From Streptomyces alfalfae (GTDB taxonomy: Bacteria > Actinomycetota > Actinomycetes > Streptomycetales > Streptomycetaceae), in contig NZ_QEXM01000017.1 of NCBI RefSeq assembly GCF_004127445.1, positions 28,353 to 92,352 of the forward strand: a stretch of 64,000 bases of DNA, read 5' to 3'. The position numbers were made by a program, and so were the translations under genes. The notes beneath the pieces are model-generated. The model saw only the letters and a list, made by a program, of their open reading frames with translations. It did no database searches and had not been told where the DNA came from. The stretch's first letter is position 1, and the number at the start of each line of letters is the position of its first letter. This document shows positions 37,443 through 50,360 of this stretch, one piece after another.

Positions 37443-38264
37443 ATGGCACGACGCGGAATCCTCGGACGGTCCCGCCGTGAGTACAAGGTCCCCGAGCCGC
37501 ACCCCTCGGGCGCCCGGCCGCCGAAGATCCCCGGCGAGCTCGTACCGAAGCACGTGGCGTGCGTGATGGACGGCAACGGCCGCTGGGCCAAGGAGCGGGG
37601 GCTGCCGCGCACCGAGGGCCACAAGGTGGGCGAGGGGGTCGTCCTCGACGTCCTCAAGGGCTGCCTGGAGATGGGCGTCAAGAACCTCTCGCTGTACGCC
37701 TTCTCCACCGAGAACTGGAAGCGCTCGCCCGAGGAGGTGCGCTTCCTCATGAACTTCAACCGCGACGTCATCCGCCGACGCCGCGACGAGATGGACGAGC
37801 TGGGCATCCGCATCCGCTGGGTGGGCCGGATGCCCAAGATGTGGAAGTCCGTCGTCCAGGAACTCCAGATCGCCCAGGAGCAGACGGTCGACAACGACGC
37901 GATGACCCTGTACTTCTGCGTCAACTACGGCGGCCGTGCCGAGATCGCCGACGCCGCGCAGGCCATCGCCCGCGACGTGGCGGCGGGCAGGCTCGACCCG
38001 TCCAAGGTGAACGAGAAGACGTTCGCGAAGTACCTGTACTACCCGGACATGCCGGACGTCGACCTCTTCCTGCGGCCCAGCGGCGAGCAGCGCACCTCGA
38101 ACTACCTGATCTGGCAGTCCAGCTACGCCGAGATGGTCTTCCAGGACGTGCTGTGGCCCGATTTCGACCGCCGCGACCTATGGCGCGCCTGTCTCGAATA
38201 CGCCGGGCGCGACCGCCGCTTCGGCGGCGCCATCCCGAACGAGGAGCAGATCGCCAACAGCTGA
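37443..38264 (+). CDS. uppS: Isoprenyl (undecaprenyl) diphosphate synthase
   Basis: 273 residues of the cis-prenyltransferase family. [29 protein letters not shown] carries the catalytic aspartate and the phosphate-binding residues. [17 protein letters not shown] and the C-terminal [27 protein letters not shown] (Mg2+ and diphosphate site) are all intact. It makes the polyprenyl diphosphate carrier for cell-wall synthesis. Probably co-transcribed with recO; ended by a 17-pair hairpin at 38278. Confidence 0.96.
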   Translation: MARRGILGRSRREYKVPEPHPSGARPPKIPGELVPKHVACVMDGNGRWAKERGLPRTEGHKVGEGVVLDVLKGCLEMGVKNLSLYAFSTENWKRSPEEVRFLMNFNRDVIRRRRDEMDELGIRIRWVGRMPKMWKSVVQELQIAQEQTVDNDAMTLYFCVNYGGRAEIADAAQAIARDVAAGRLDPSKVNEKTFAKYLYYPDMPDVDLFLRPSGEQRTSNYLIWQSSYAEMVFQDVLWPDFDRRDLWRACLEYAGRDRRFGGAIPNEEQIANS

Positions 38265-38277
38265 CCGCCGGACGCGA

Positions 38278-38318
38278 GAGGGGGCCCGTACCGCGCCTGT
38301 GGCGGTACGGGCCCCCTC
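38278..38318. terminator. Convergent terminator uppS/zur
   Basis: GAGGGGGCCCGTACCGC (38278-38294) and its complement at 38302-38318 form a perfect 17-pair stem with a 7-base loop, between the uppS stop (38264) and the zur stop (38331). It can end transcription from both sides. Confidence 0.85.
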
Positions 38319-38330
38319 GCGTGACACCGC

Positions 38331-38732
38331 CTACTTCCGCGCGCACTCCGCGCAGGTGCCGAAGATCTCCACCGTGTGCGCCACGTTCACGAAGCCGTGC
38401 TCCGTGGCGATCGACTCGGCCCACGACTCCACGGCCGGGCCCTCGACCTCCACCGCCTTGCCGCAGACGCGGCAGACCAGGTGATGATGGTGCTCACCGG
38501 TCGAGCACCGGCGGTAGACCGTCTCGCCCTCGCTGGTGCGCAGGGCGTCCACCTCACCGGCGTCGGCCAGGGACTGGAGCGTGCGGTAGACGGTGGTCAG
38601 ACCCACCGAGTCGCCCTTGTGCTTGAGCATGTCGTGCAGCTCCTGCGCACTGCGGAACTCGTCCACGTCGTCGAGTGCCGCGGCCACTGCCGCGCGCTGG
38701 CGGGTGGACCTGCCTCGAACCGGGGCTCCCAC
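38331..38732 (-). CDS. zur: Zinc uptake regulator Zur (Fur family)
   Basis: 133 residues, GTG start at 38732 with GAGGAG about 6 bases upstream. Winged-helix DNA-binding half (FRSAQELHDMLKHKGDSVGLTTVYRTL), then the metal domain with HHHHLVCRVCGKAVEVEG and the final TCAECARK, i.e. two CxxC structural zinc pairs. Last gene of the znuA-znuC-znuB-zur run. It represses zinc uptake when zinc is ample; candidate operators lie at 41509-41545. Confidence 0.93.
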   Translation of the reverse strand: MGAPVRGRSTRQRAAVAAALDDVDEFRSAQELHDMLKHKGDSVGLTTVYRTLQSLADAGEVDALRTSEGETVYRRCSTGEHHHHLVCRVCGKAVEVEGPAVESWAESIATEHGFVNVAHTVEIFGTCAECARK

Positions 38733-38803
38733 GGTTGTCTCCTCGCGTCTGCGCTCTGGTCTGGGCCTGCCGGGCCATTGTGCCAGGTCGCCCGCGAACG
38801 GGG

Positions 38804-39691
38804 TCAGCCCTTGGCCGCCGGCTGGGCGGGAACCGCGCACTCGGCCGGATCGGACGCCGCCGCTGCCGCCGCCGCACGGGCCCTGCGCCGGGCGAGCGGC
38901 GTCGCGAGCACCGTCAGGGCGATGAAGACCCCGATGGTCAGCAGGACGATCGTCGCGCCGGGCGGCACGTCCTGGTAGTACGAGGTCGCCGTGCCGCCGA
39001 TCGTCACCGCCACGCCGATCGCCACCGAGACGGCGAACGTCGCCGCGAAGCTCCGCGTGAGCTGCTGGGCGGCCGCCACCGGCACCACCATCAGGGCGGA
39101 GACCAGGAGCAGGCCCACGACCCGCATGGCGACGGTGACCGTGACCGCCGCGGTCACCGCCGTCAGCAGGTTCAGCGCGCGCACCGGGAGCCCGGTCACG
39201 CGCGCGAACTCCTCGTCCTGGCTGACCGCGAAGAGCTGGCGGCGCAGGCCGACCGTGACCAGGACCACGAAGGCGGCGAGCAGGCAGATCGCCGTCACGT
39301 CCTCCTCGGAGACCGTCGAGAGGGAGCCGAAGAGGTACGACTGGAGGTTCGCGTTGGAGCCGCCGGGGGCGAGGTTGATGAACATCACGCCGCCCGCCAT
39401 GCCGCCGTAGAACAGCATCGCGAGCGCGATGTCGCCGCGCGTCTTGCCGTACCAGCGGATCAGCTCCATGATCACGGCGCCGACGATCGCGACCGCCGTG
39501 GCCATCCACACCGGGGACGTGGAGAGCAGGAAGCCGAGGCCGACGCCGGTCATCGCGACGTGGCCGATGCCGTCGCCCATCAGGGCCTGGCGGCGCTGGA
39601 CGAGGTAGATGCCGACGGCGGGGGCGGTGATGCCGACGAGGACGGCGGCGAGCAGCGCCCGCTGCATGAAGGCGTATTCGAGGATTTCCAT
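38804..39691 (-). CDS. znuB: Zinc ABC transporter permease ZnuB
   Basis: 295 residues, an ABC-3 type permease with about eight helices starting FMQRALLAAVLVGITAPAVGIYLVQRR. The characteristic RRQALMGDGIGHVAMTGVGLG near residue 33 and the VGLLLVSALMVVPVAAAQQL helix are present. The C-terminus is a cytoplasmic alanine-rich tail. It starts 19 bases after znuC. Confidence 0.93.
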   Translation of the reverse strand: MEILEYAFMQRALLAAVLVGITAPAVGIYLVQRRQALMGDGIGHVAMTGVGLGFLLSTSPVWMATAVAIVGAVIMELIRWYGKTRGDIALAMLFYGGMAGGVMFINLAPGGSNANLQSYLFGSLSTVSEEDVTAICLLAAFVVLVTVGLRRQLFAVSQDEEFARVTGLPVRALNLLTAVTAAVTVTVAMRVVGLLLVSALMVVPVAAAQQLTRSFAATFAVSVAIGVAVTIGGTATSYYQDVPPGATIVLLTIGVFIALTVLATPLARRRARAAAAAAASDPAECAVPAQPAAKG

Positions 39692-39710
39692 GGTGCGCTC
39701 TCGTCCTCGG

Positions 39711-40490
39711 TCAGGTCAGGAGGCCGGTGCGGACCGGCTCCGCGTCGGCGGTGTGCGGGTGGACGTGGTCGTGGCCGGGCAGCGCGTGCTGGCCGACCGC
39801 GCGCGGCGGCGGGCCGTCGTGCGTCACGCAGCCGTCGCGCAGGACCACGGCCCGGTCGATCAGCGGCTCAAGGGGGCCCAGCTCGTGCAGGACGAGCAGG
39901 ACCGAGGCGCCCTTGGCGACCTGCTCGCGCAGCGTGGCCGCCAGGACCTCCTGACTGGCCAGGTCGACGCCCGCCATGGGCTCGTCCATGATCAGCAGCT
40001 CGGGCTCGGAGGCCAGGGCGCGCGCGATCAGGACCCGCTGGTGCTGGCCGCCGGAGAGGGCGTTCACGGAGTCCTTGGCGCGGTCCGCGAGGCCCACCAG
40101 GTCGATGGCCCTGGCCACGGCGGCGCGGTCGGCCCTGCCGAGGATGCCGAAGCGGGCGCGCGAGAGCCGCCCGGAGGCGACGACCTCACTGATCGTGGCG
40201 GGCACGCCGCCGGCGGCCGTGGTGCGCTGCGGGACGTACCCGACGCGGGCCCAGTCGCGGAAGCGGCGGCGCGGGGCGCCGAAGATCTCTATCTCGCCGC
40301 CGCTCACGGGGACCTGGCCGATGACCGTGCGCACGGCGGTGGACTTGCCGGAGCCGTTGGCGCCGAGCAGGGCGACGACCTCGCCGCGGCCCACCTGGAG
40401 GTCGATGCCGCGCAGCACGGGGCGCGAGCCCAGCTCGGCCGTCACCTTGCGCAGGGATATGACGGCTTCGCCCGGATCTGTCTTGGTCAT
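39711..40490 (-). CDS. znuC: Zinc ABC transporter ATP-binding protein ZnuC
   Basis: 259 residues. Walker A GANGSGKS (about 43-50), Q-loop VPQRTT, signature LSGGQHQRVLIARAL and Walker B LLIMDEPMAGVD, with switch H in VLHE. The last 30 residues contain a histidine cluster (GHDHVHPHTAD), which may bind zinc directly and is not part of the usual ATPase core. It lies 32 bases downstream of znuA. Confidence 0.94.
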   Translation of the reverse strand: MTKTDPGEAVISLRKVTAELGSRPVLRGIDLQVGRGEVVALLGANGSGKSTAVRTVIGQVPVSGGEIEIFGAPRRRFRDWARVGYVPQRTTAAGGVPATISEVVASGRLSRARFGILGRADRAAVARAIDLVGLADRAKDSVNALSGGQHQRVLIARALASEPELLIMDEPMAGVDLASQEVLAATLREQVAKGASVLLVLHELGPLEPLIDRAVVLRDGCVTHDGPPPRAVGQHALPGHDHVHPHTADAEPVRTGLLT

Positions 40491-40522
40491 GGCTCATGCC
40501 TCCGTAGCCGCGGAGAGTGGGG

Positions 40523-41509
40523 TCACTTGGCGCCCAGGGCCTTCTGCAGGGCCTTCAGGTTGGACTCCATGACCTGGATGTAGTCGTCGCCCTTGGACTT
40601 GCCCTCGGTGATGCCCTCGATCGGGTCGAGTACATCAGTCTTCAGGCCGGCGTCGTTCGCCAGGGTCTTCGCGGTCTTGTCGCTGACGAGCGTCTCGTAG
40701 AAGACGGTGGTGACACCGTCCTCCTTCGCCATCTTCTGGAGGTCCTTGACGCGCTTGGCGCTGGGCTCGCCCTCGGGGTCGAGGCCGCTGATGGCCTCCT
40801 CGGTCAGGCCGTAGCGCTCGGCGAGGTAGCCGAAGGCGGCGTGGGTGGTGATGAAGACCGTGGACTTCGTGTCCTTGAGGCCGTCCTTGAAGGAGGTGTC
40901 CAGGGCGCCGAGCTTCTTCACGAGCTTCGCGGTGTTCTTCTCGTACGTCTTCGCGTTCTTCGGGTCGGCCTTCTCCAGGGCCTTGCCGACGCCCTCGGCG
41001 ACCTCGGCGTACTTCACCGGGTCCAGCCAGATGTGCGGGTCGGCGCCCTCGTGGGAGTGGCCGTGGTCGTGGCCCTCGTGGCCTTCCTCTTCCTCGTGGC
41101 CGTGCTCGTCGGCGTGGCCGCCGGCCTCGTCGCCGTGCTTCTCCGTGCTGGTCAGGGAGGCGGCGTCGACCTTGGTCCCGATGCCGGACTGGTCGATCGC
41201 GTCGTCGACGGCGGGCTGGAGGCCCTTGAGGTACACGGCGACGTCGGACTCCTCCAGCTGCCCGCGCTGCTTGGCGGAGACGTCGAGGTCGTGGGGCTCC
41301 TGGCCGGGCTCGGTGAGGTTGGTGACGGAGACGTGGCCGCCGCCTATCTGCTCCGCGAGGTACTGCATGGGGTAGAACGACGCCACCACGTCGAGCTTGC
41401 CGTCCTTGCCGTCCGCCGCGGAGGTCGAGCACGCGGTCAGCGCGGTGAGACCGAGCGCCGTGGCGGAGGCGAGGGCGGCGGTGGATATGAGGCGTCGTCG
41501 TACGTTCAT
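40523..41509 (-). CDS. znuA: Zinc-binding lipoprotein ZnuA
   Basis: 328 residues from ATG 41509 (MNVRRRLIS); an ATG at 41518 is possible. Lipobox LTAC after a short hydrophobic signal. The cluster A-I metal-binding fold is interrupted by a histidine/glutamate-rich loop of about 35 residues at 125-160 (repeated H-x-H, HEGHDHGHSHEG), typical of zinc SBPs, before DPHIWLDPVKYAEVA. It captures Zn2+ outside the membrane for ZnuBC. The upstream TTGACA at 41546-41541 puts transcription start only a few bases before the ATG. Confidence 0.94.
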   Translation of the reverse strand: MNVRRRLISTAALASATALGLTALTACSTSAADGKDGKLDVVASFYPMQYLAEQIGGGHVSVTNLTEPGQEPHDLDVSAKQRGQLEESDVAVYLKGLQPAVDDAIDQSGIGTKVDAASLTSTEKHGDEAGGHADEHGHEEEEGHEGHDHGHSHEGADPHIWLDPVKYAEVAEGVGKALEKADPKNAKTYEKNTAKLVKKLGALDTSFKDGLKDTKSTVFITTHAAFGYLAERYGLTEEAISGLDPEGEPSAKRVKDLQKMAKEDGVTTVFYETLVSDKTAKTLANDAGLKTDVLDPIEGITEGKSKGDDYIQVMESNLKALQKALGAK

Positions 41510-41545
41510 GACACTCATTTTCAACAAATGTGGAAACGATTGTCA
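41509..41545. promoter_or_regulatory. Pair of Zur-box-like sites at the znuA promoter
   Basis: Two 15-base inverted-repeat sites are centred 22 bases apart. On the plus strand they are TGGAAACGATTGTCA at 41531-41545 and TGACACTCATTTTCA at 41509-41523. Both fit the actinomycete Zur consensus (TGAnAATnATTTTCA-like). The upper one overlaps a TTGACA -35; the lower one overlaps the -10 region and the start codons. This would give tight zinc repression of the znu-zur genes. Confidence 0.75.
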
Positions 41546-41592
41546 ACAAAGCCCCCTCGGGGGTGCGGTAAGAGGGTCATACCGGAACCGAT

Positions 41593-41623
41593 TTGATTAG
41601 GGGGGTCGGGCCGCCGGTAACCT
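41593..41623 (+). promoter_or_regulatory. Candidate promoter of glyS
   Basis: TTGATT (41593-41598) and TAACCT (41618-41623) are separated by 19 bases, about 75 bases upstream of the glyS start. The spacer is one or two bases longer than ideal, so this is tentative. Confidence 0.35.
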
Positions 41624-41696
41624 GAAGCATTCGCTCCCGAAGCCGCTGCCTCCGGCAGTGAAGGCTTCGCCCCGCCGTCGTCATGAGAAGAGCACC

Positions 41697-43079
<1,383 letters not shown>

Positions 43080-43095
43080 CCCGCCCACCGCTCCA

Positions 43096-43133
43096 CGAAG
43101 CCCCCGGTCCCGGTCATGGGACCGGGGGCTTCG
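43096..43133 (+). terminator. glyS terminator hairpin
   Basis: A perfect 15-pair stem, CGAAGCCCCCGGTCC (43096-43110) with its complement at 43119-43133, 8-base loop, 17 bases after the glyS stop. The stop codon of the minus-strand remnant at 43114 falls in the loop. Confidence 0.85.
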
Positions 43134-43491
43134 GCGTCTGCACGAGGATCGCCGCGTCCTGCGGCCGCGGGGTGAGCAGCAGCGTCATCTCGTACGGCCT
43201 CGGCGGGCCTTCGCCCCGCGGGGTGATCTCGACCGTGCGCGGGGCGAAGTCGCCGACGGAGCGGCACTCCCACCATTGCCCGAGGTCCGGCCGAGCGGAC
43301 CGCAGGCGGCCGGTGAGGCGTGCGAAGCCCTCGTCCCGCGGGCGGTGGTCCGCACGCGTGCGCACATGCCGGTGGAGATCCATGGCCACCGGCTCCCAGC
43401 CGGGCAGCACCCGCTGATGCCGCTCGTCGCCGACGAGCAGCATCAGCAGGTTCCGCCGCTCCTCGGGCACGCCCGCGGGGTCGGGCCACAC
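43114..43491 (-). pseudogene. Truncated MmyB-type regulator remnant
   Basis: About 125 residues readable from VWPDPAGVPEERRNLLMLLVG through WEPVAMDLHRHVR to a stop in the glyS terminator. They match the C-terminal half of MmyB-like ligand-binding domains of XRE regulators (NLxxLxxxDxRxxxLxPxW pattern). There is no HTH domain and no start in context. Homology stops at about 43491, where the opposite-strand VOC fragment begins. Confidence 0.6.
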
Positions 43492-43503
43492 GGCGGTGTG
43501 ACG

Positions 43504-43680
43504 CACGGCACCCTGCTCGTCGCTTCGGCGCGGACCTGGCTTGACCGCCTGGCCGCGGAAGGCGCGGAGATCACGGAGCCGCCGGCCGAGGTCCCGACCG
43601 GCTCGGGTTTCACGGCGCGCCACCGGGACGGCACGGTGATCGAGCACGTGGAGCACCGGCCGACGGAGGAGGGGCTCTAG
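43504..43680 (+). pseudogene. VOC/glyoxalase-superfamily C-terminal remnant
   Basis: 58 residues (TWLDRLAAEGAEITEPPAEV, then GSGFTARHRDGTVIEHVE) resembling the last beta-alpha-beta-beta-beta module of VOC proteins (glyoxalase/bleomycin-resistance type). The upstream part of a VOC gene is missing; the preceding bases belong to the MmyB remnant on the other strand. Probably non-functional. Confidence 0.5.
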
Positions 43681-43836
43681 GGGCGGGGCGCGGCAGCACG
43701 GGGGCGTCCGCCGATGACGGGACTCATGCCCTCGGGGTGATCAGCTCATGGCGGCGCTGGTCTTGGACGCCCGCGACGGGCGCGCCATAGCGTCGAGCCG
43801 TCCGCACGAGAAGATCGCCGCGAGGGAGATTCCGCC

Positions 43837-44355
43837 ATGGGGAACAGCAGGGCTCGCACCAGGCTCACCAGAGGCGCCACCCTGGCGCTGGCCACCGCGG
43901 CGGTCGGCGTCTTCGCGGTGGGCAGTGCGGGCGCCGGCACCGGGACGAGCGCCGGGAAGGCCGACACCGCGAAACAGGGCCGCGTCGAGGTCATCGAGCT
44001 CCAGATCAAGGACCTGGAGCACCGGGCCGTCGATCTCGGCGAGGCGGGGCCGAGCCTGGGCGACATGAGCGTCTACTGCGGCACCGCCGTGGAGAACGGC
44101 CGTGAGGTCGGCGTCGGGGCCGGGACGGCTCAGGTCATCAACCTCAGCGGTGGCGAATCCACGTCCCAGGCCGTGATCACGCTGGAACTCGAACGCGGCT
44201 CCCTGACGATGCAGTCGCTGCTCACCGACCGCGAGAGTCCGCTCGACATGGCCATCACCGGCGGCACGGGCGCTTACAAGGACGCCCGGGGCACCGTCCG
44301 CTACTGGGACATCGCCACGCCGAAGGAGCGGATGCGCGTCGAGATCCTGCGCTGA
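43837..44355 (+). CDS. Secreted allene-oxide-cyclase-like (dirigent-type) barrel protein
   Basis: 172 residues, ATG with GGGAG about 8 bases upstream. A Sec signal peptide of about 33 residues (basic start, LALATAAVGVFAVGSAGAG). The mature part has an AOC/dirigent-like beta-barrel pattern: GDMSVYCGTAVENGREVGVGAGTAQVIN, LTMQSLLTD, and AITGGTGAYKDARGTVRYWD, the last being the family hallmark. The function in actinomycetes is unknown. It follows the remnant region. Confidence 0.8.
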   Translation: MGNSRARTRLTRGATLALATAAVGVFAVGSAGAGTGTSAGKADTAKQGRVEVIELQIKDLEHRAVDLGEAGPSLGDMSVYCGTAVENGREVGVGAGTAQVINLSGGESTSQAVITLELERGSLTMQSLLTDRESPLDMAITGGTGAYKDARGTVRYWDIATPKERMRVEILR

Positions 44356-44395
44356 CGGAGGCGGTCCCGCGCCGACGGCGGACGCGCGGGCACGG

Positions 44396-45850
44396 CTACC
44401 TCCCGGCGACGGCCGCCACCCCCTGGCCGTCGTCGGCCAGCCGTTCCGCGGTCCGCTCCGCCGTGGCGCGCGCCCAGCGGCCGCTGGTCAGGGCGCCCAC
44501 GACGAGGACGGCGAGACCGCAGGCCACGAGGATCCACCAGGCGGGGCGGCCGGCCCCGGTGAAGTCCTCCGCGTACGAGGACGAGGCGACGCCCGACGCC
44601 AGGACCGCGCCGATCACGGCGACGCCGAGCGTCTGGCCGATCTGGCGGCTGGTGGAGGCGACCGCGGCGGCCACGCCCGCCTGGGCGCGCGGCATCCCGG
44701 CGACCGCCGTGTCGGTGATCGGGGCGTTGACGAAGCCGAAGCCGAGGCCGAAGAGCACGTAGCCGACGAAGCGCGTCACGCCCGTGTCCTCCGCCTCGAA
44801 CGCCGCGAACAGCACGCCCGAGGCCGTCATCGCGACGCCCGCGATCAGCAGGGAGGGCCGGGGCCCGCGGCTGCCCACGAGCCGCCCCGACAGGGGAGCG
44901 CAGACCAGGGTCATGGCCGCCATCGGCAGCATCCACAGGCCGGCGTGGAGGGCGTCGAGGCCGCGGACGTCCTGGAGGTAGAGCGTCGACAGGAAGAGGA
45001 AGCCGCCGAGCGACGCGAAGGCGCAGACCGCGATCACCGTGGCCCCGCTGAACGGCGCCGACCGGAAGAAGCGCAGGTCGATGAGGGGCTCCGCGCGCCG
45101 CGGCTCATAGAGGACGAGCCCGGTCAGGCCCAGGAGCGCCGCCGCGGCGGAGGCGAGGATCAGCGGCGAGGTCCAGCCGGCGCTGGGCGCCTCGATGATC
45201 GCGTACGTCAGCGCGCCGAGCAGCACGATGACCAGGAGCTGCCCGACGGGGTCGGGGCGGCGCGGCCTCGGGGCGCGGGACTCGGGCACGTACCGCATGG
45301 TCAGGAAGAGCGCGGCGAGGCCGACCGGCAGGTTGATCCAGAAGATCGAGCGCCAGCCGACGGAGTCCACGAGCAGGCCGCCGACCAGGGGGCCCGCCGC
45401 CATGGAGATGCCGACGACGCCGCCCCAGACGCCGATGGCCCTGGCCCGCTCGCGCGGCTCGGTGAACGTGTTGGTGATGATCGACATCGCCACGGGGTTG
45501 AGCATCGAACCGCCCACCGCCTGGACCGTGCGGAACGCGACCAGGCAGGGCAGGTTCGGGGCGAGCGAACAGAGCGCCGAGCCGACGGTGAAGACCACCA
45601 GGCCCGCCTGGAAGACCTTGCGGCGTCCGACGCGGTCGGCGGTCGAGCCCGCGAGCATGAGCAGCGAGGCGAGGACGAGCGTGTACGCGTCGATGGTCCA
45701 CTGCATGCCCGAGACGCCGGCGTCGAACTCCCGCCGCATGGTCGGCAGCGCGACGTTCAGGACGGTGTTGTCGAGGCTGACGATCAGCAGGCTCATACAG
45801 CAGATCGCGAGGACGAGCCTGCGCCCGCCGCGGGTGAGTTCATCGGGCAT
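44396..45850 (-). CDS. DHA2-type MFS multidrug exporter
   Basis: 484 residues, about 14 helices. Motif A-like LAGSTADRVGRRKVF after helix 2, the antiporter motif C GISMAAGPLVGGLLVDSVGWRSIFWINLPVG in helix 5, and TSRQIGQTLGVAVIGAV near the end are typical of DHA2 (QacA/EmrB-like) drug/H+ antiporters. The substrate is unknown. The start at 45850 (MPDELTRGGRR) is divergent from dusB. Confidence 0.9.
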   Translation of the reverse strand: MPDELTRGGRRLVLAICCMSLLIVSLDNTVLNVALPTMRREFDAGVSGMQWTIDAYTLVLASLLMLAGSTADRVGRRKVFQAGLVVFTVGSALCSLAPNLPCLVAFRTVQAVGGSMLNPVAMSIITNTFTEPRERARAIGVWGGVVGISMAAGPLVGGLLVDSVGWRSIFWINLPVGLAALFLTMRYVPESRAPRPRRPDPVGQLLVIVLLGALTYAIIEAPSAGWTSPLILASAAAALLGLTGLVLYEPRRAEPLIDLRFFRSAPFSGATVIAVCAFASLGGFLFLSTLYLQDVRGLDALHAGLWMLPMAAMTLVCAPLSGRLVGSRGPRPSLLIAGVAMTASGVLFAAFEAEDTGVTRFVGYVLFGLGFGFVNAPITDTAVAGMPRAQAGVAAAVASTSRQIGQTLGVAVIGAVLASGVASSSYAEDFTGAGRPAWWILVACGLAVLVVGALTSGRWARATAERTAERLADDGQGVAAVAGR

Positions 45851-45974
45851 GTACCTGACGGTAGCCCGCCGGGGCGCGGGGGCGCGGTCGATCATGCCCC
45901 AGGGGCGTGGTCCCCGGAGCGCGGCCGGGTGAGGGACAATGGAGGGTCCCGTCGTCCGTCCCGGAGAGCTTCCC

Positions 45975-47108
45975 ATGCCGTCCAAGCCCCTGCAGATCGG
46001 CCCGCACACCGTCCAGCCGCCCGTCGTGCTCGCCCCCATGGCGGGCATCACGAACGCGCCGTTCCGGACGCTGTGCCGGGAGTTCTCCGGCGGCAAGGGC
46101 CTCTTCGTCAGCGAGATGATCACCACCCGCGCCCTGGTCGAGCGCAACGAGAAGACGATGCAGCTCATCCACTTCGACGCGACGGAGAAGCCGCGCTCGA
46201 TCCAGCTGTACGGCGTGGACCCGGCGACCGTCGGCAAGGCCGTCCGCATGATCGCGGAAGAGGACCTCGCCGACCACATCGACCTGAACTTCGGCTGCCC
46301 CGTCCCCAAGGTGACCCGCAAGGGCGGCGGCTCCGCGCTCCCGTACAAGCGCCCGCTGCTCCGCGCGATCCTCCGCGAGGCCGTCAGCGGCGCCGGGGAT
46401 CTCCCCGTCACCATGAAGATGCGCAAGGGCATCAACGACGAGCACATCACCTTCCTCGACGCGGGCCGCATCGCCGTCGAGGAGGGCGTCACGGCCATCG
46501 CCCTGCACGGCAGGACGGCCGCGCAGCACTACGGCGGCACGGCCGACTGGGACGCCATCGCGCGCCTGAAGGAGCACGTGCCGGAGATCCCGGTGCTCGG
46601 CAACGGCGACATCTGGTCGGCGGCGGACGCGGTGCGCATGATGGACGAGACCGGTTGCGACGGCGTCGTCGTGGGCCGCGGCTGCCTCGGCCGCCCCTGG
46701 CTCTTCGGCGATCTGGTGGCGGCCTTCGAGGGCACGGGCGCGCCCAAGGCCCCGACCCTGCGCGAGGTCTCCGCGGTCATGCTGCGCCACGCCACGCTGC
46801 TCGGCGAGTGGATCGGCGACGAGGCGCGGGGCGTCATCGACTTCCGCAAGCACGTGGCGTGGTACCTCAAGGGCTTCGCGGTCGGCTCCGAGATGCGCAA
46901 GCGCCTGGCGATCACGTCGTCCCTGGCCGAGCTGGAGGACGGCCTCGGCGAACTGGACCTCGACCAGCCGTGGCCCACGGGCGCGGACGGCCCCCGGGGC
47001 CGCACGTCCGGCAACAACAGGGTGGTCCTCCCCGACGGCTGGCTGAAGGACCCGTACGACTGCGCGGGCATCAGCGAGGACGCCGAACTGGACACCTCGG
47101 GCGGCTGA
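45975..47108 (+). CDS. dusB: tRNA-dihydrouridine synthase DusB
   Basis: 377 residues. An FMN barrel: VLAPMAGITNAPFRTLCREFSGGKGLFVSEMI (about 17-48), LNFGCPVPKVTRKGGGSAL with the catalytic cysteine (about 113), ALHGRTAAQHYGGTADW and IPVLGNGDIWSAADA. The C-terminal helical tRNA-binding domain follows. It reduces uridines in the tRNA D-loop with NADPH/FMN. The ATG at 45975 has GGAGAG nearby. Confidence 0.95.
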   Translation: MPSKPLQIGPHTVQPPVVLAPMAGITNAPFRTLCREFSGGKGLFVSEMITTRALVERNEKTMQLIHFDATEKPRSIQLYGVDPATVGKAVRMIAEEDLADHIDLNFGCPVPKVTRKGGGSALPYKRPLLRAILREAVSGAGDLPVTMKMRKGINDEHITFLDAGRIAVEEGVTAIALHGRTAAQHYGGTADWDAIARLKEHVPEIPVLGNGDIWSAADAVRMMDETGCDGVVVGRGCLGRPWLFGDLVAAFEGTGAPKAPTLREVSAVMLRHATLLGEWIGDEARGVIDFRKHVAWYLKGFAVGSEMRKRLAITSSLAELEDGLGELDLDQPWPTGADGPRGRTSGNNRVVLPDGWLKDPYDCAGISEDAELDTSGG

Positions 47109-47463
47109 CCCACGCGGGTGTCACCGTGACGGGACGGGCGCCACCGTGACGGGAAGCTCCTTGATCCCGTTCACGAGGTTCGACCTGCTGTACGCATGCC
47201 ACCGGCGCGCGTCCGCGGCTCGTCGGCGTCGCCGCGCCCGGCGGACCCGGGGCCGCCGCGCTCGGCGGGCCGCCACCGGGCCGCCCTTCTGACGCTGCCC
47301 GAGCCGGTGACCCGACCCGGCGAGGGCACGCGAAAGGGGCGGCGCCCCCGCACGGGCGCCGCCCCTTCACGGGGTGAGCCACAGGCTCTGGACCGGGACC
47401 GCCGCCGCATCGGTGTTGAGGGTCGGGGACACGGCGACGGTCCCGGGGTCTTGGGGCAGGCGC
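47109..47463. other. Intergenic region dusB/ppdK
   Basis: 355 bases without a gene. A short minus-strand readable stretch at 47121-47195 encodes SNLVNGIKELPVTVAPVP before a stop, similar to the extreme C-terminus of some cytochrome P450s; it is too short to call. A perfect 14-pair hairpin sits at 47334-47367. Confidence 0.5.
47334..47367. terminator. Convergent terminator dusB/ppdK
   Basis: AAGGGGCGGCGCCC (47334-47347) pairs perfectly with GGGCGCCGCCCCTT (47354-47367), 6-base loop. It lies between convergent dusB and ppdK and ends with TT on the plus strand. Confidence 0.75.
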
Positions 47464-50202
<2,739 letters not shown>

Positions 50203-50360
50203 GGGTCTCGGCTCCTCGAGGACTCGGTGGCTGCCCTGACGGCGAGGAACATACCCAGATCGAAGGCACCTGGGTACGTCCACTTGTGCGTCATGCGGCC
50301 GTAACCACCCGTCCGCCGCCGGATCGAAAGTGACCCGGTGGTAGCGAATGCCGGCGGCGT

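Noticed and set aside
41546..41696. T-box or glycine riboswitch before glyS
   Set aside because: No T-box consensus (AGGGUGGnACCGCG) and no paired glycine-aptamer elements were seen; the gap is short.
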